A stretch of 64,000 bases of DNA from CAVUMR01 sp963742715 (GTDB taxonomy: Bacteria; Actinomycetota; Actinomycetes; Mycobacteriales; Micromonosporaceae): positions 744,001 to 808,000 of the forward strand of contig CAVUMR010000003.1 in NCBI GenBank assembly GCA_963742715.1. The letters run 5' to 3'. The notes beneath the pieces are model-generated. The model saw only the letters and a program-made list of their open reading frames with translations. It searched no databases and was not told where the DNA came from. Each line of letters opens with the position of its first letter. The first letter of the stretch is position 1. Position numbers and translations under genes: made by a program. Positions 34,411-41,680 of the stretch are shown here, piece after piece.

Positions 34411-34936
34411 ACTCGTCGCCGGACAGGATGCTCTCCAACCAGCGGTGCATCCGCCGCTGGTCGCCGTGGCGCAGCCGGTACATCAGCCCGCTGCGGACCA
34501 GTACCGCCACGATCGCGGCGGCGATGACGGCGGCCGCCGCGTCCTCGCCGGCGATGAGCCCGACGGCGGCCGTGACAACGAGGCCGAGCGCACCGAGCAC
34601 GCTGACCACCAGCGCCACCGTGACGAGGACCGCCAGTGCCGGGGACGGCCGCCCGTGCACCACCAACTCACCGGTCCGCGGCCGCAGCGTGAACCGCTCC
34701 CGGAACCGGATGTCCTCGATCGGGTCGACCGACCGGGCCGTGTAGTACGTCCGGCCATCCCGGTCGGCATGGCGGCCCAGCAGCGCGAAGCCGGTGCCGT
34801 GCGGCTCGGCGCGCTCCTGCACGCGGCGGAGCACCTCGTCGGGCGGCAACGCGGTCGGCACCTGCCACTCGCGCGGCTCGGTACCGAACAGCCGCGCCGC
34901 GGCGTCGGTCAGCGGCGACCCGGTCACTGTCTCCAC
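34409..34936 (-). CDS. Small two-helix membrane protein of unknown function
   Basis: 175-residue protein. The N-terminal 95 residues are soluble, with FRERFTLRPRTGELVVHGRP, and are followed by two transmembrane helices (ALAVLVTVALVVSVLGALGLVV and AAAAVIAAAIVAVLV) and a basic amphipathic C-terminus ending SGDE. The start GTG at 34936 lacks a clear ribosome site. The gene is convergent with the helicase-associated gene, and its 3' end is duplicated into the 15-bp repeats. I do not recognise a family. Confidence 0.6.
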   Translation of the reverse strand: METVTGSPLTDAAARLFGTEPREWQVPTALPPDEVLRRVQERAEPHGTGFALLGRHADRDGRTYYTARSVDPIEDIRFRERFTLRPRTGELVVHGRPSPALAVLVTVALVVSVLGALGLVVTAAVGLIAGEDAAAAVIAAAIVAVLVRSGLMYRLRHGDQRRMHRWLESILSGDE

Positions 34937-35336
34937 GACAGGTCAGTATTCCGGCCCGGCTCCACTCCACGCCGGGAGTCCGGTCGACCCCGCGGGCGAC
35001 GTCCGACCCCAGGCGCCGCGCTGACCGGCGGCGTTCCCAGGTAACTCCCAGGCTGAACCAAGGATGGTCGCAGGCTCGTGCATGAAGGTAGGTAGCACAC
35101 AGAGCCACGGTGGTGGGGCGGACGCCCAGATCTCCCTTCCGGGGGCGTAAGGGAAGGTCGCACCACAGGCGCCAGCGGCAGTTCGAGGCACTCCCGCTGA
35201 CCGCCTCGCCACCGTTAGTACCCCCGGCGAGGGGATGCAGAGGAATATGCCTCGGTGGCACCGCCGACCGTGTGGGGGATCCGGTGGTGTCACCGAGGCG
35301 CTCTGGTGCCGTTCGGCAGATGCGAGGGGGCAGCCG
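34937..35336. other. 400-base intergenic region between divergent genes
   Basis: No protein gene is supported. It holds a 6-bp hairpin (ccttcc 35135-35140 with ggaagg 35152-35157) and a 9-bp inverted repeat (35249-35257 with 35291-35299) that would form a leader stem upstream of the ApbE-like gene. A short in-frame extension from ATG 35235 is open but not conserved in the family. Promoters for both flanking genes must lie here; none is unambiguous by eye. Confidence 0.5.
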
Positions 35337-36152
35337 ATGGCCGTACCGGCGACCGTGGACGACGCCGACAACACCCTTTCTGAACTGCCACAACGGCTGA
35401 TCCGGCACACCGCCCGGGCACTCGGCGCGGAGATCTCGTTCCGGCTCCGACCGGCACCGCCGTACAGCCGGGCAGTGCTCGCCGACGCGCTCGCTGACGC
35501 GGTCGGCGTGATACGCGCCGCCGATCTCGCCTTCAACCCGGCACGGCCGGGGAACCTGGTGTCGTGGATCCGGGACCGGTCGGTGGACAAGTACCCCCCG
35601 GTACTCGCGGACGTGATCGCGCGGTGCGCCGCCGCCCGCCGGGTCACCAGGGGGCATTTCGATCCCTGGGCGACGCCGGACGGCTTCGATCCGAGTGAAC
35701 TCGTCCGCGGCTGGGCGGTCGAGCAGGCCGCGCAGGCGCTCCAGCGCGCCGGGATCGCCGACTTCACCATCAGCGCCGAGGGCGACGTACTGGTCCGCGG
35801 CCGCTCCCCGTCACTGCGGCGCTGGCGGGTCGGGGTACGGCATCCTCGGCAGCCGTCCACGATCGTGATGGTGCTGGGCCTGGCCGACCGGGCGGTGTCC
35901 ACCGCGGTCGCCGGTCGACCGACCGTCGCCTCCCCCGATGACCTGGTGCAGGCCACCGTGGTGGGGCCTGACCTCGCCTCGGCCCGGGTCTACGCGAAGG
36001 GGCTGTTGTCCGCCGGCCGGTCCGGCCTGGACTGGTTCCCGCCGGGCTCCGGGTACGACGTTTTCGCCCTGGATGCCCAGCTGCGCACCTTCTGGACGCC
36101 GGAGCTGGACCAGCACCGGGCATCCGGCCCGGGCAGCACCACCGCGGCCTGA
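35337..36152 (+). CDS. FAD:protein FMN transferase, ApbE-like
   Basis: 271-residue member of the ApbE family, which attaches FMN covalently to Thr/Ser of flavoproteins such as RNF/NQR subunits and fumarate reductases. Visible features: the segment ALGAEISFRLRPAPP in place of the usual N-terminal MGT region, NPARPGNLVSWIRD, GHFDPWATPDGFDPSELVRGWAVEQ (the P-S-x-x-V-x-x-W-A region contacting FAD) and DLVQATVVGPDLASARVYAKGLL (metal-binding region). The usual DGG motif is altered to EGDVLV. ATG 35337 follows GAGGGGG. It lies alone upstream of xpb. Loss of some canonical residues makes activity uncertain. Confidence 0.75.
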   Translation: MAVPATVDDADNTLSELPQRLIRHTARALGAEISFRLRPAPPYSRAVLADALADAVGVIRAADLAFNPARPGNLVSWIRDRSVDKYPPVLADVIARCAAARRVTRGHFDPWATPDGFDPSELVRGWAVEQAAQALQRAGIADFTISAEGDVLVRGRSPSLRRWRVGVRHPRQPSTIVMVLGLADRAVSTAVAGRPTVASPDDLVQATVVGPDLASARVYAKGLLSAGRSGLDWFPPGSGYDVFALDAQLRTFWTPELDQHRASGPGSTTAA

Positions 36153-36264
36153 TCGGCACCTCGCCGGCGTCGCGGTCCTCCATGGCAGGGCCGGCCACAC
36201 CGCGGCTGCGGTTGTCAGACCGGCGAGGGACACTGGACTGTCCACCTGATGCGGAGGTAGCCCG

Positions 36265-37929
36265 TTGCCCGGCGGCCCGTTGATCGTCCAGTCCGACAAG
36301 ACCATGCTGCTCGAAATCGACCACGCGGACGCACCCGCGTGCCGGATGGCGATCGCGCCGTTCGCCGAGTTGGAGCGGGCGCCCGAGCACGTACACACGT
36401 ACCGGCTCACCCCGCTCGGGCTGTGGAACGCGCGCGCCGCCGGCCACGACGCCGAGAGCGTGGTGGACGCGCTGATCCGGTTCAGCCGGTACGCCGTGCC
36501 GCACGCGCTGCTGGTGGACGTGGCCGACACGATGGACCGGTACGGGCGGCTGCAGCTCGCCAAGGATCCGGTACACGGTCTGGTGCTGCACGGTCTCGAC
36601 CGCGCGGTACTCGTCGAGGTCGCGAAGTCGAAGAAGCTCGCCGGCATGCTCGGCGCGCACGTCGACGCCGACACGATCGTGGTACATCCGTCCGAGCGCG
36701 GCCGGCTCAAGCAGGCATTGCTGAAGCTCGGCTGGCCGGCCGAGGACCTGGCCGGCTATGTGGACGGCGAAGCGCACGCGATGTCGCTGCACGAGGAGGG
36801 CTGGACGCTCCGGCCGTACCAGCGGCAGGCGGTGGAGAACTTCTGGGCCGGCGGTTCCGGCGTCGTCGTACTCCCCTGTGGCGCGGGAAAGACGCTGGTC
36901 GGCGCGGCCGTGATGGCCGAGGCACAGGCCACCACGTTGATCCTGGTGACGAATACCGTGGCCGGTCGGCAGTGGAAGCGCGAGCTGATCGCGCGTACCA
37001 GCCTGACCGAGGAGGAGATCGGCGAATACTCCGGCGAGCGCAAGGAGATCCGTCCGGTCACGATCGCGACGTACCAGGTGCTCACCACCCGCCGCAAAGG
37101 CGTCTTCCCGCACCTGGACCTGTTCGGCGCCCGCGACTGGGGTCTGGTCGTGTACGACGAGGTACACCTGCTACCCGCGCCGATCTTCCGGTTCACCGCC
37201 GATCTGCAGGCCCGCCGCCGGCTCGGGCTGACCGCCACTCTGGTACGCGAGGACGGCCGCGAGGGCGACGTGTTCAGCCTGATCGGCCCGAAGCGGTACG
37301 ACGCGCCGTGGAAGGACATCGAGTCGCAGGGCTGGATCGCGCCGGCCGAGTGCATCGAGGTACGGGTGACGCTGACCGATGCCGAGCGGATGGCGTACGC
37401 GACCGCGGAACCGGACGTGCGGTACCGGTTCGCCGCGACCGCCCGCACGAAGCTCCCGGTGGTACGCAAGCTGGTGGAGCGGCACGCGGGCGATCAGGTC
37501 CTGGTCATCGGGGCGTACCTCGATCAGCTCGGTGAGCTGGGCGAATATCTCGATGCCCCGGTACTCGAAGGCTCCACCACGACCCGCGAACGGGAGCGCC
37601 TGTACGAGGCCTTCCGTACCGGGGAGCTGAAGACGCTGGTGGTGTCCAAGGTCGCGAACTTCTCCATCGACCTGCCCGAGGCCGCCGTTGCCATTCAGGT
37701 GTCGGGCACGTTCGGGTCGCGGCAGGAGGAGGCGCAGCGGCTGGGCCGGGTGCTCCGGCCGAAGGCCGACGGCCGGCAGGCGCACTTCTACACGGTGGTG
37801 TCGCGCGACACCATCGACACCGAGTACGCCGCGCACCGGCAGCGGTTCCTGACCGAGCAGGGGTACGGCTACAACATCGTCGACGCGGACGACGTGCTCG
37901 GCCCGCCGCTACCGGACGTGCCCGGCTGA
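36265..37929 (+). CDS. DNA repair helicase XPB
   Basis: Bacterial XPB, a superfamily-2 3'-5' DNA helicase of 554 residues. N-terminal damage-recognition-like domain (1-175), helicase domain 1 with Walker A LPCGAGKT (about 203-210), DEVH box (VVYDEVHLLP), TATL motif III, the RED motif (REDGREGD) and the thumb insertion, then helicase domain 2 ending in QRLGRVLRPK. All motifs are intact. The start is TTG at 36265, set by GGAGG 7 bases upstream and by PLIVQSDKT, the family N-terminus. With the helicase-associated protein at 32.0 kb it forms the usual actinobacterial XPB neighbourhood. Role in repair is transferred from family knowledge. Confidence 0.92.
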   Translation: MPGGPLIVQSDKTMLLEIDHADAPACRMAIAPFAELERAPEHVHTYRLTPLGLWNARAAGHDAESVVDALIRFSRYAVPHALLVDVADTMDRYGRLQLAKDPVHGLVLHGLDRAVLVEVAKSKKLAGMLGAHVDADTIVVHPSERGRLKQALLKLGWPAEDLAGYVDGEAHAMSLHEEGWTLRPYQRQAVENFWAGGSGVVVLPCGAGKTLVGAAVMAEAQATTLILVTNTVAGRQWKRELIARTSLTEEEIGEYSGERKEIRPVTIATYQVLTTRRKGVFPHLDLFGARDWGLVVYDEVHLLPAPIFRFTADLQARRRLGLTATLVREDGREGDVFSLIGPKRYDAPWKDIESQGWIAPAECIEVRVTLTDAERMAYATAEPDVRYRFAATARTKLPVVRKLVERHAGDQVLVIGAYLDQLGELGEYLDAPVLEGSTTTRERERLYEAFRTGELKTLVVSKVANFSIDLPEAAVAIQVSGTFGSRQEEAQRLGRVLRPKADGRQAHFYTVVSRDTIDTEYAAHRQRFLTEQGYGYNIVDADDVLGPPLPDVPG

Positions 37930-37975
37930 GCTGAACGCACGCGCACGGCTCGTCCGCCGGACCGCGCACCGTGGC

Positions 37976-38022
37976 CCGCCAGGACCGCTATTGATTCCCA
38001 TGCCCACGGCTCGTCCTGGCGG
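37976..38022. other. 10-bp inverted repeat downstream of xpb
   Basis: ccgccaggac (37976-37985) pairs with gtcctggcgg (38013-38022) across a 27-base loop. Around it the phrase gctcgtcc..cggaccgcgcac occurs twice as a direct repeat. It may act as a weak terminator for xpb. Confidence 0.4.
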
Positions 38023-38060
38023 ACCGCGCACGGAGCGGTCCGGCACGACCGCAATTGTCT

Positions 38061-38096
38061 GTTTGTAGTGAGGCTGTAACCACGGACAGCAGGATC
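38061..38096 (+). promoter_or_regulatory. Conserved motif upstream of NlpC/P60-like gene 1
   Basis: A TTTGTAG...TGTAACC block (38062-38081) lies exactly 28 bases before a CAGGATC block (38090-38096). The same pair, with the same spacing, stands before the other two paralogues. Within the first block, TTGTAG and CTGTAA repeat at about 11 bases, one helical turn. A shared promoter or activator site is inferred. Confidence 0.6.
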
Positions 38097-38129
38097 ATGG
38101 CCAATCGTCTCCCGCAAGGAGGATCAGCC

Positions 38130-38642
38130 ATGATCTCGATGTCCCGGATGCTCCGCGTAGCTGCGGTCGCGGCCGGCGCGGCGCTCACGGCCGCGCTGCT
38201 GGTCGCCTCCCCGGCGTCCGCCGCGCAGAGCTGCTCCACCGCTGGCCTGGGTGACCCGCACACCTGCGCGCAGGCCGTGACCTGGGCGAAGAACCACGTC
38301 CACACCAACTACGACCCCAACTACGACGGTCTGTGCGACCACGTGGTCGGCCTGGCGTACGGCTTCCCGCACAGCGGCTCGAACACCGCGCACGAGCACT
38401 GGACCCAGATCCCGGCTTCGTTGAAGCACGGCGGCGACCGGTCCGTACCCGCTGGTGGCCTCGCGTTCTTCCACAACGGTGGCGCCGGCCACGTCATGAT
38501 CTCGATCGGCGGTGGAGACTTCATCTCCAACGACATCCACGGTGCTGGCACCTACACCCGCACCACGATCGCCCAGATCGAGAACTCCTGGGGCGAGGTC
38601 TACGACGGCTGGGGCCAGCCGTGGTTCAAGTACAACCACTGA
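38130..38642 (+). CDS. Secreted NlpC/P60-like protein 1
   Basis: 170-residue secreted protein. Signal peptide: basic MISMSRMLR, hydrophobic core, cleavage after about A31 (SPASA). The mature domain of 139 residues resembles an NlpC/P60 (CHAP-like) papain-fold hydrolase: Cys69 in LCDHVVGLAYG, His121 in GHVMISIGGG, a polar third position in ISNDIHG. It ends in the conserved PWFKYNH. Three further Cys near the mature N-terminus may form a disulfide. AAGGAGG upstream fixes ATG 38130. It is the first of three tandem paralogues sharing upstream motifs. Such proteins cut peptidoglycan peptides or act outside the cell; activity is inferred from fold only. Confidence 0.75.
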   Translation: MISMSRMLRVAAVAAGAALTAALLVASPASAAQSCSTAGLGDPHTCAQAVTWAKNHVHTNYDPNYDGLCDHVVGLAYGFPHSGSNTAHEHWTQIPASLKHGGDRSVPAGGLAFFHNGGAGHVMISIGGGDFISNDIHGAGTYTRTTIAQIENSWGEVYDGWGQPWFKYNH

Positions 38643-38663
38643 CCAACTCCGGTACGTAGTGCG

Positions 38664-38696
38664 CTGGCCGCGCCCGGTCATCCCGGGCGCGGCCAG
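38664..38696 (+). terminator. 14-bp hairpin after NlpC/P60-like gene 1
   Basis: Perfect inverted repeat (38664-38677 with 38683-38696) with a 5-base loop, 22 bases after the stop codon. It indicates that the three paralogues are separate transcription units, each with its own promoter motif. Confidence 0.75.
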
Positions 38697-38705
38697 CTGC
38701 GTGTT

Positions 38706-38741
38706 GTTTGTAGTGAAGTTGTAACCGCCGGCACCAGGATC
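38706..38741 (+). promoter_or_regulatory. Conserved motif upstream of NlpC/P60-like gene 2
   Basis: TTTGTAGTGAAGTTGTAACC (38707-38726) and CAGGATCG (from 38735), start-to-start distance 28 bases, identical in layout to the copies before genes 1 and 3. Confidence 0.6.
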
Positions 38742-38772
38742 GCGGCATTCGTCCCGCCAAGGAGGACATGCC

Positions 38773-39576
38773 ATGGTCCCGATGTCTGTTCGGCGAAGAA
38801 TCACCAGCCTCAACCGGCCCCGGTTGTTACGCGCAAGCGTCGCCGCCGTCGCGGTACCGCTCGCGGCCGTGCTGCTGACCGCCAGTCCGGCGGCCGCCGC
38901 CACCGGCACCGTGCACACCGACTCCGGCGCCGCCGTCAACGTACGGTCGGCACCGAACACGAGCAGCAGCATCGTCGGCTCGGTGTCCGACGGCACCTCG
39001 GTCACGATCGACTGCCAGATCATCGGCCAGCAGGTGACCGGCAAGTACGGCACCAGCACCCTGTGGGACCACATCCCGGCCAAGGGCGGCTACGTCTCCG
39101 ACACCTACGTGTACACCGGCTCCGACGGTTGGGTGGCACCGCAGTGCGGTGGCGGCTCGATCAACTGCTCCACCACCGGCCTCGGTGACCCCAACACCTG
39201 CGCGCAGGCCGTGGCCTGGGCGAACAGCCACATCAGCACCAGCTACAACCCGGATTACTACCGCGCCTGCGACCACATCGTCGGGCTCGCGTACGGATTC
39301 CCGCACAGCGGCTCCACGACGGCCTACGTGCACTGGACCCAGGTGCCGAGCCAGTACAAGCACCCGGGTGTACGGACCGTTCCGGCCGGTGGCCTCGCGT
39401 TCTTCAGTACGAGTTCCGCCGGGCACGTGATGATCTCGATCGGTGGCGGCCAGTTCGTCTCGAACGACATCCACGGCAACGGCACGTACACGAAGACCAC
39501 GATCGCCGAGATCGAGAGCGCGTGGGGAGCCCACTACCTGGGCTGGACCCAGCCCTGGTTCAAGTACAACCACTGA
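38773..39576 (+). CDS. Secreted SH3b + NlpC/P60-like protein 2
   Basis: 267-residue paralogue of the flanking genes with an added domain. A signal peptide (cleavage near residue 43, SPAAAA) is followed by a bacterial SH3 domain (about 45-120: VNVRSAPNTSSSIVGSV, GYVSDTYV). The NlpC/P60-like domain comes next, with Cys166 in ACDHIVGLAYG and His218 in GHVMISIGGG, ending PWFKYNH as in the others. SH3b domains usually bind cell-wall peptides, so this copy is probably wall-targeted. Start ATG 38773 follows AAGGAGG. Domain recombination after tandem duplication is inferred. Confidence 0.77.
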   Translation: MVPMSVRRRITSLNRPRLLRASVAAVAVPLAAVLLTASPAAAATGTVHTDSGAAVNVRSAPNTSSSIVGSVSDGTSVTIDCQIIGQQVTGKYGTSTLWDHIPAKGGYVSDTYVYTGSDGWVAPQCGGGSINCSTTGLGDPNTCAQAVAWANSHISTSYNPDYYRACDHIVGLAYGFPHSGSTTAYVHWTQVPSQYKHPGVRTVPAGGLAFFSTSSAGHVMISIGGGQFVSNDIHGNGTYTKTTIAEIESAWGAHYLGWTQPWFKYNH

Positions 39577-39590
39577 GCCGACCGGCAGCC

Positions 39591-39616
39591 CGGCCCCGCG
39601 GTTCGCCGCGGGGCCG
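39591..39616 (+). terminator. 11-bp TTCG-loop hairpin after NlpC/P60-like gene 2
   Basis: Perfect stem (39591-39601 with 39606-39616) closed by a TTCG tetraloop, 15 bases after the stop codon. Typical stable actinobacterial terminator without a U-tract. Confidence 0.75.
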
Positions 39617-39650
39617 GCTTGGTAGAACGCGCACAGCGCCGCCGCGGAAC

Positions 39651-39721
39651 GGCTTGTAGGGCGCGTGTAACCCCGCCGCTGGGCGGCTTGTAGGGCGCAT
39701 GTAGCGCCACGCCGCAGGATC
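39651..39721 (+). promoter_or_regulatory. Duplicated conserved motif upstream of NlpC/P60-like gene 3
   Basis: Two tandem copies of the CTTGTAGGGCGC.TGTA block occur (39653-39672 and 39687-39706). The downstream copy lies 28 bases before CAGGATCG at 39715, as in the other two genes. A degenerate third copy may be present near 39619. Confidence 0.6.
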
Positions 39722-39752
39722 GTTGCCAACCCACCCACAAGGAGGATTGGCC

Positions 39753-40265
39753 ATGATCTCGATGTCCCGCCTGCTCCGCTTGGCGGTCGTCGCCGCCGGC
39801 GCGTCACTGGCCGCGACGCTGCTCGTCGCCACCCCGGCCTCGGCTGCGCAGAGCTGCTCCACCGCCGGGCTGCACAACCCGCGCACCTGCGCCCAGGCGG
39901 TGCACTGGGCGAACAACCACATCCACCACAACAACATTCCGTCGTACTACAACGCCTGCGACCACCTCGTCGGGCTCGCCTACGGCTTCCCGCACAGCGG
40001 CTCGGAGACCGCGCATGTGCACTGGACGCAGATCCCGGCCGGCAAGAAGCACCCCGGTGACCGCACGGTTCCGGCCGGTGGGCTCGCATTCTTCAGCAAC
40101 GGCGGCTCCGGCCACGTGATGATCTCCATCGGTGGCGGCCACTTCATTTCCAACGACATCCACGGCAACGGCACCTACACCAAGACCACGATCCACGAGA
40201 TCGTGAACACCTGGCACCAGACCTACAACGGCTGGGCCCAGCCCTGGTTCAAGTACAACCACTGA
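39753..40265 (+). CDS. Secreted NlpC/P60-like protein 3
   Basis: 170-residue paralogue, co-linear with protein 1 throughout: signal peptide ending ATPASA, QSCSTAGL at the mature N-terminus, catalytic-type Cys69 (ACDHLVGLAYG), His121 (GHVMISIGGG) and terminal PWFKYNH. It differs mainly by His-rich changes in the loop around NNHIHHNNIP and near the C-terminus. AAGGAGG precedes ATG 39753. Two copies of the shared upstream motif suggest stronger or altered regulation. Function as for gene 1: a putative extracellular papain-fold hydrolase. Confidence 0.75.
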   Translation: MISMSRLLRLAVVAAGASLAATLLVATPASAAQSCSTAGLHNPRTCAQAVHWANNHIHHNNIPSYYNACDHLVGLAYGFPHSGSETAHVHWTQIPAGKKHPGDRTVPAGGLAFFSNGGSGHVMISIGGGHFISNDIHGNGTYTKTTIHEIVNTWHQTYNGWAQPWFKYNH

Positions 40266-40377
40266 CCTGGGGTTTTCTCGCAGTCCAGTCCCCTCGGTGC
40301 GAAGCCGCGTCCGCGTCACGGCGGGCGCGGCTGAGCGCACGTACGGCACCAGCTCGCTCAGAGTCGCGTCCCCGCGG

Positions 40378-40926
40378 CTACATCGGGGTGGCGCCGGCGA
40401 GAAGTTTGACGATCGCGTCGAAAGTCGGCGCGGTGCCGCCGCCACACTCGGCCTGGGTCAGGTTCAGATCGCCGACCCGCAGCCGGTACGAGAACGCGTC
40501 GTTGCACGGCGGGCCGCTGGGCTTCTGCCGCAGCTCGGACACCAGGTGCGGGTTGGTGACCAGCTGGCGCAGCTCACTGAGCTGACTGCCGGTGAGTTGG
40601 CCGGAGCGCTTCGCACCGTCCCGCGGAGTGAACGTCCACCGACCGTCCGTGGCCACCACGAGCGTGTCCAGCTTGCCGGCGAACCCGCCGATGCGCTGCA
40701 ACGTCACTCCGGCCGGCGCGATGGGCGGTGACGCCGTCGCCTGCGGCGGCGCCGGCTCACCGGTCGCGATGCCGTTGGGAGGGCTCGCCGCCGGAGACGA
40801 ACTCGCCGGCGTGGCTGATTCCGAGCCCGATGGGGTACCGGAGTCCTTGCAGCCGGAAAACGCCACCGCGGCTACCACCATGAGCGCGAGAGGTACCAGT
40901 GTTCGCTTCACACCACTACGACGCAC
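40378..40926 (-). CDS. Putative lipoprotein
   Basis: 182-residue lipoprotein with a type II signal peptide (AVAFSGC, lipidated Cys26). A Ser/Pro/Ala-rich linker of about 45 residues leads to a compact domain (75-182) with GGFAGKLDTLVVATDGRWTF, SQLSELRQLV and two Cys (PPCNDAF, AECGGG) that could form a disulfide. This resembles actinobacterial extracytoplasmic proteins that lack an assigned function. Start GTG 40926 is likely; GTG 40911 would give a shorter leader. It is convergent with the third NlpC/P60-like gene and divergent from the HD phosphohydrolase gene. Confidence 0.72.
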   Translation of the reverse strand: MRRSGVKRTLVPLALMVVAAVAFSGCKDSGTPSGSESATPASSSPAASPPNGIATGEPAPPQATASPPIAPAGVTLQRIGGFAGKLDTLVVATDGRWTFTPRDGAKRSGQLTGSQLSELRQLVTNPHLVSELRQKPSGPPCNDAFSYRLRVGDLNLTQAECGGGTAPTFDAIVKLLAGATPM

Positions 40927-41014
40927 GACCCGGCCCGCCGGTTCCCCGGCAGATTCCCCCGCAGACCGTGGTCGGGTCCGGTCAGGGGCGGCTCGGTTCG
41001 CGGGCCGGTCAGCC

Positions 41015-41641
41015 GTGTCCGCGCTGATCGCGCGGTGGGGGGCCGCGCTACCGCCGGAGGTGGACGCCAGCGCCGCCGGCCGTACCGGCGTTGAGCTGCT
41101 CGGACACTGGTCCCAGCCACACCGGCACTACCACGACGTACACCACCTGACCGCGGTACTCGACACCATCGACGCGCACGCGGAGTGGGCGGACGACCCC
41201 GATGCGGTACGGCTGGCCGCCTGGTTCCACGACGCCGTGTACGACCCGCGCCGCGCCGACAACGAGGAGGCGAGCGCCGCACTGGCCGAAACGGTGCTGC
41301 GCCGGCTACGGATCCCGACCGACCGGGCCACCGAGGTCGCCCGACTGGTCCGGCTGACCGCACGGCACGAGGTGGTCGACCACGACCGCAACGGCGAGCT
41401 GCTGTGCGATGCCGACCTCGCGATCCTCGCCACCACGGAACGGAGCTACCGGCGGTACACCCGACTGCTGCGCCGGGAGTACCAGCACGTACCCGAGCGC
41501 GTGTTCCGGGCCGGCCGCGCCGCGGCGCTGCGTCGCCTACTCGCGCTGCCGGTGCTGTACCGGCTGCCGCACCTGTACGCCGACTGGGAGCAGCGGGCCC
41601 GCGCGAACATCACCGGTGAGCTGACCCTGCTGTCCGCCTGA
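41015..41641 (+). CDS. HD-superfamily metal-dependent phosphohydrolase
   Basis: 208-residue protein of the COG4339 type (predicted metal-dependent HD phosphohydrolases). Likely metal ligands: His40/His43/His44 (RHYHDVHHLT), and the HD pair His72-Asp73 in AAWFHDAVYDP, with a later Asp in CDADLAIL. No c-di-GMP (HD-GYP) motif is present. Start GTG 41015 is placed just before SALIARWGAAL, where the family begins; the frame stays open further upstream. The substrate, probably a nucleotide or phosphoester, is unknown. The next gene follows after 39 bases on the same strand. Confidence 0.78.
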   Translation: MSALIARWGAALPPEVDASAAGRTGVELLGHWSQPHRHYHDVHHLTAVLDTIDAHAEWADDPDAVRLAAWFHDAVYDPRRADNEEASAALAETVLRRLRIPTDRATEVARLVRLTARHEVVDHDRNGELLCDADLAILATTERSYRRYTRLLRREYQHVPERVFRAGRAAALRRLLALPVLYRLPHLYADWEQRARANITGELTLLSA

Positions 41642-41680
41642 GCTCGTAGGTCGGCAGGTTCGCCTACTAGCCTGGCGAGG

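Noticed and set aside
38040..38130. c-di-AMP (ydaO) riboswitch before the NlpC/P60-like genes
   Set aside because: Such riboswitches are known before actinobacterial wall hydrolases, but this leader is only about 70 bases and lacks the aptamer.
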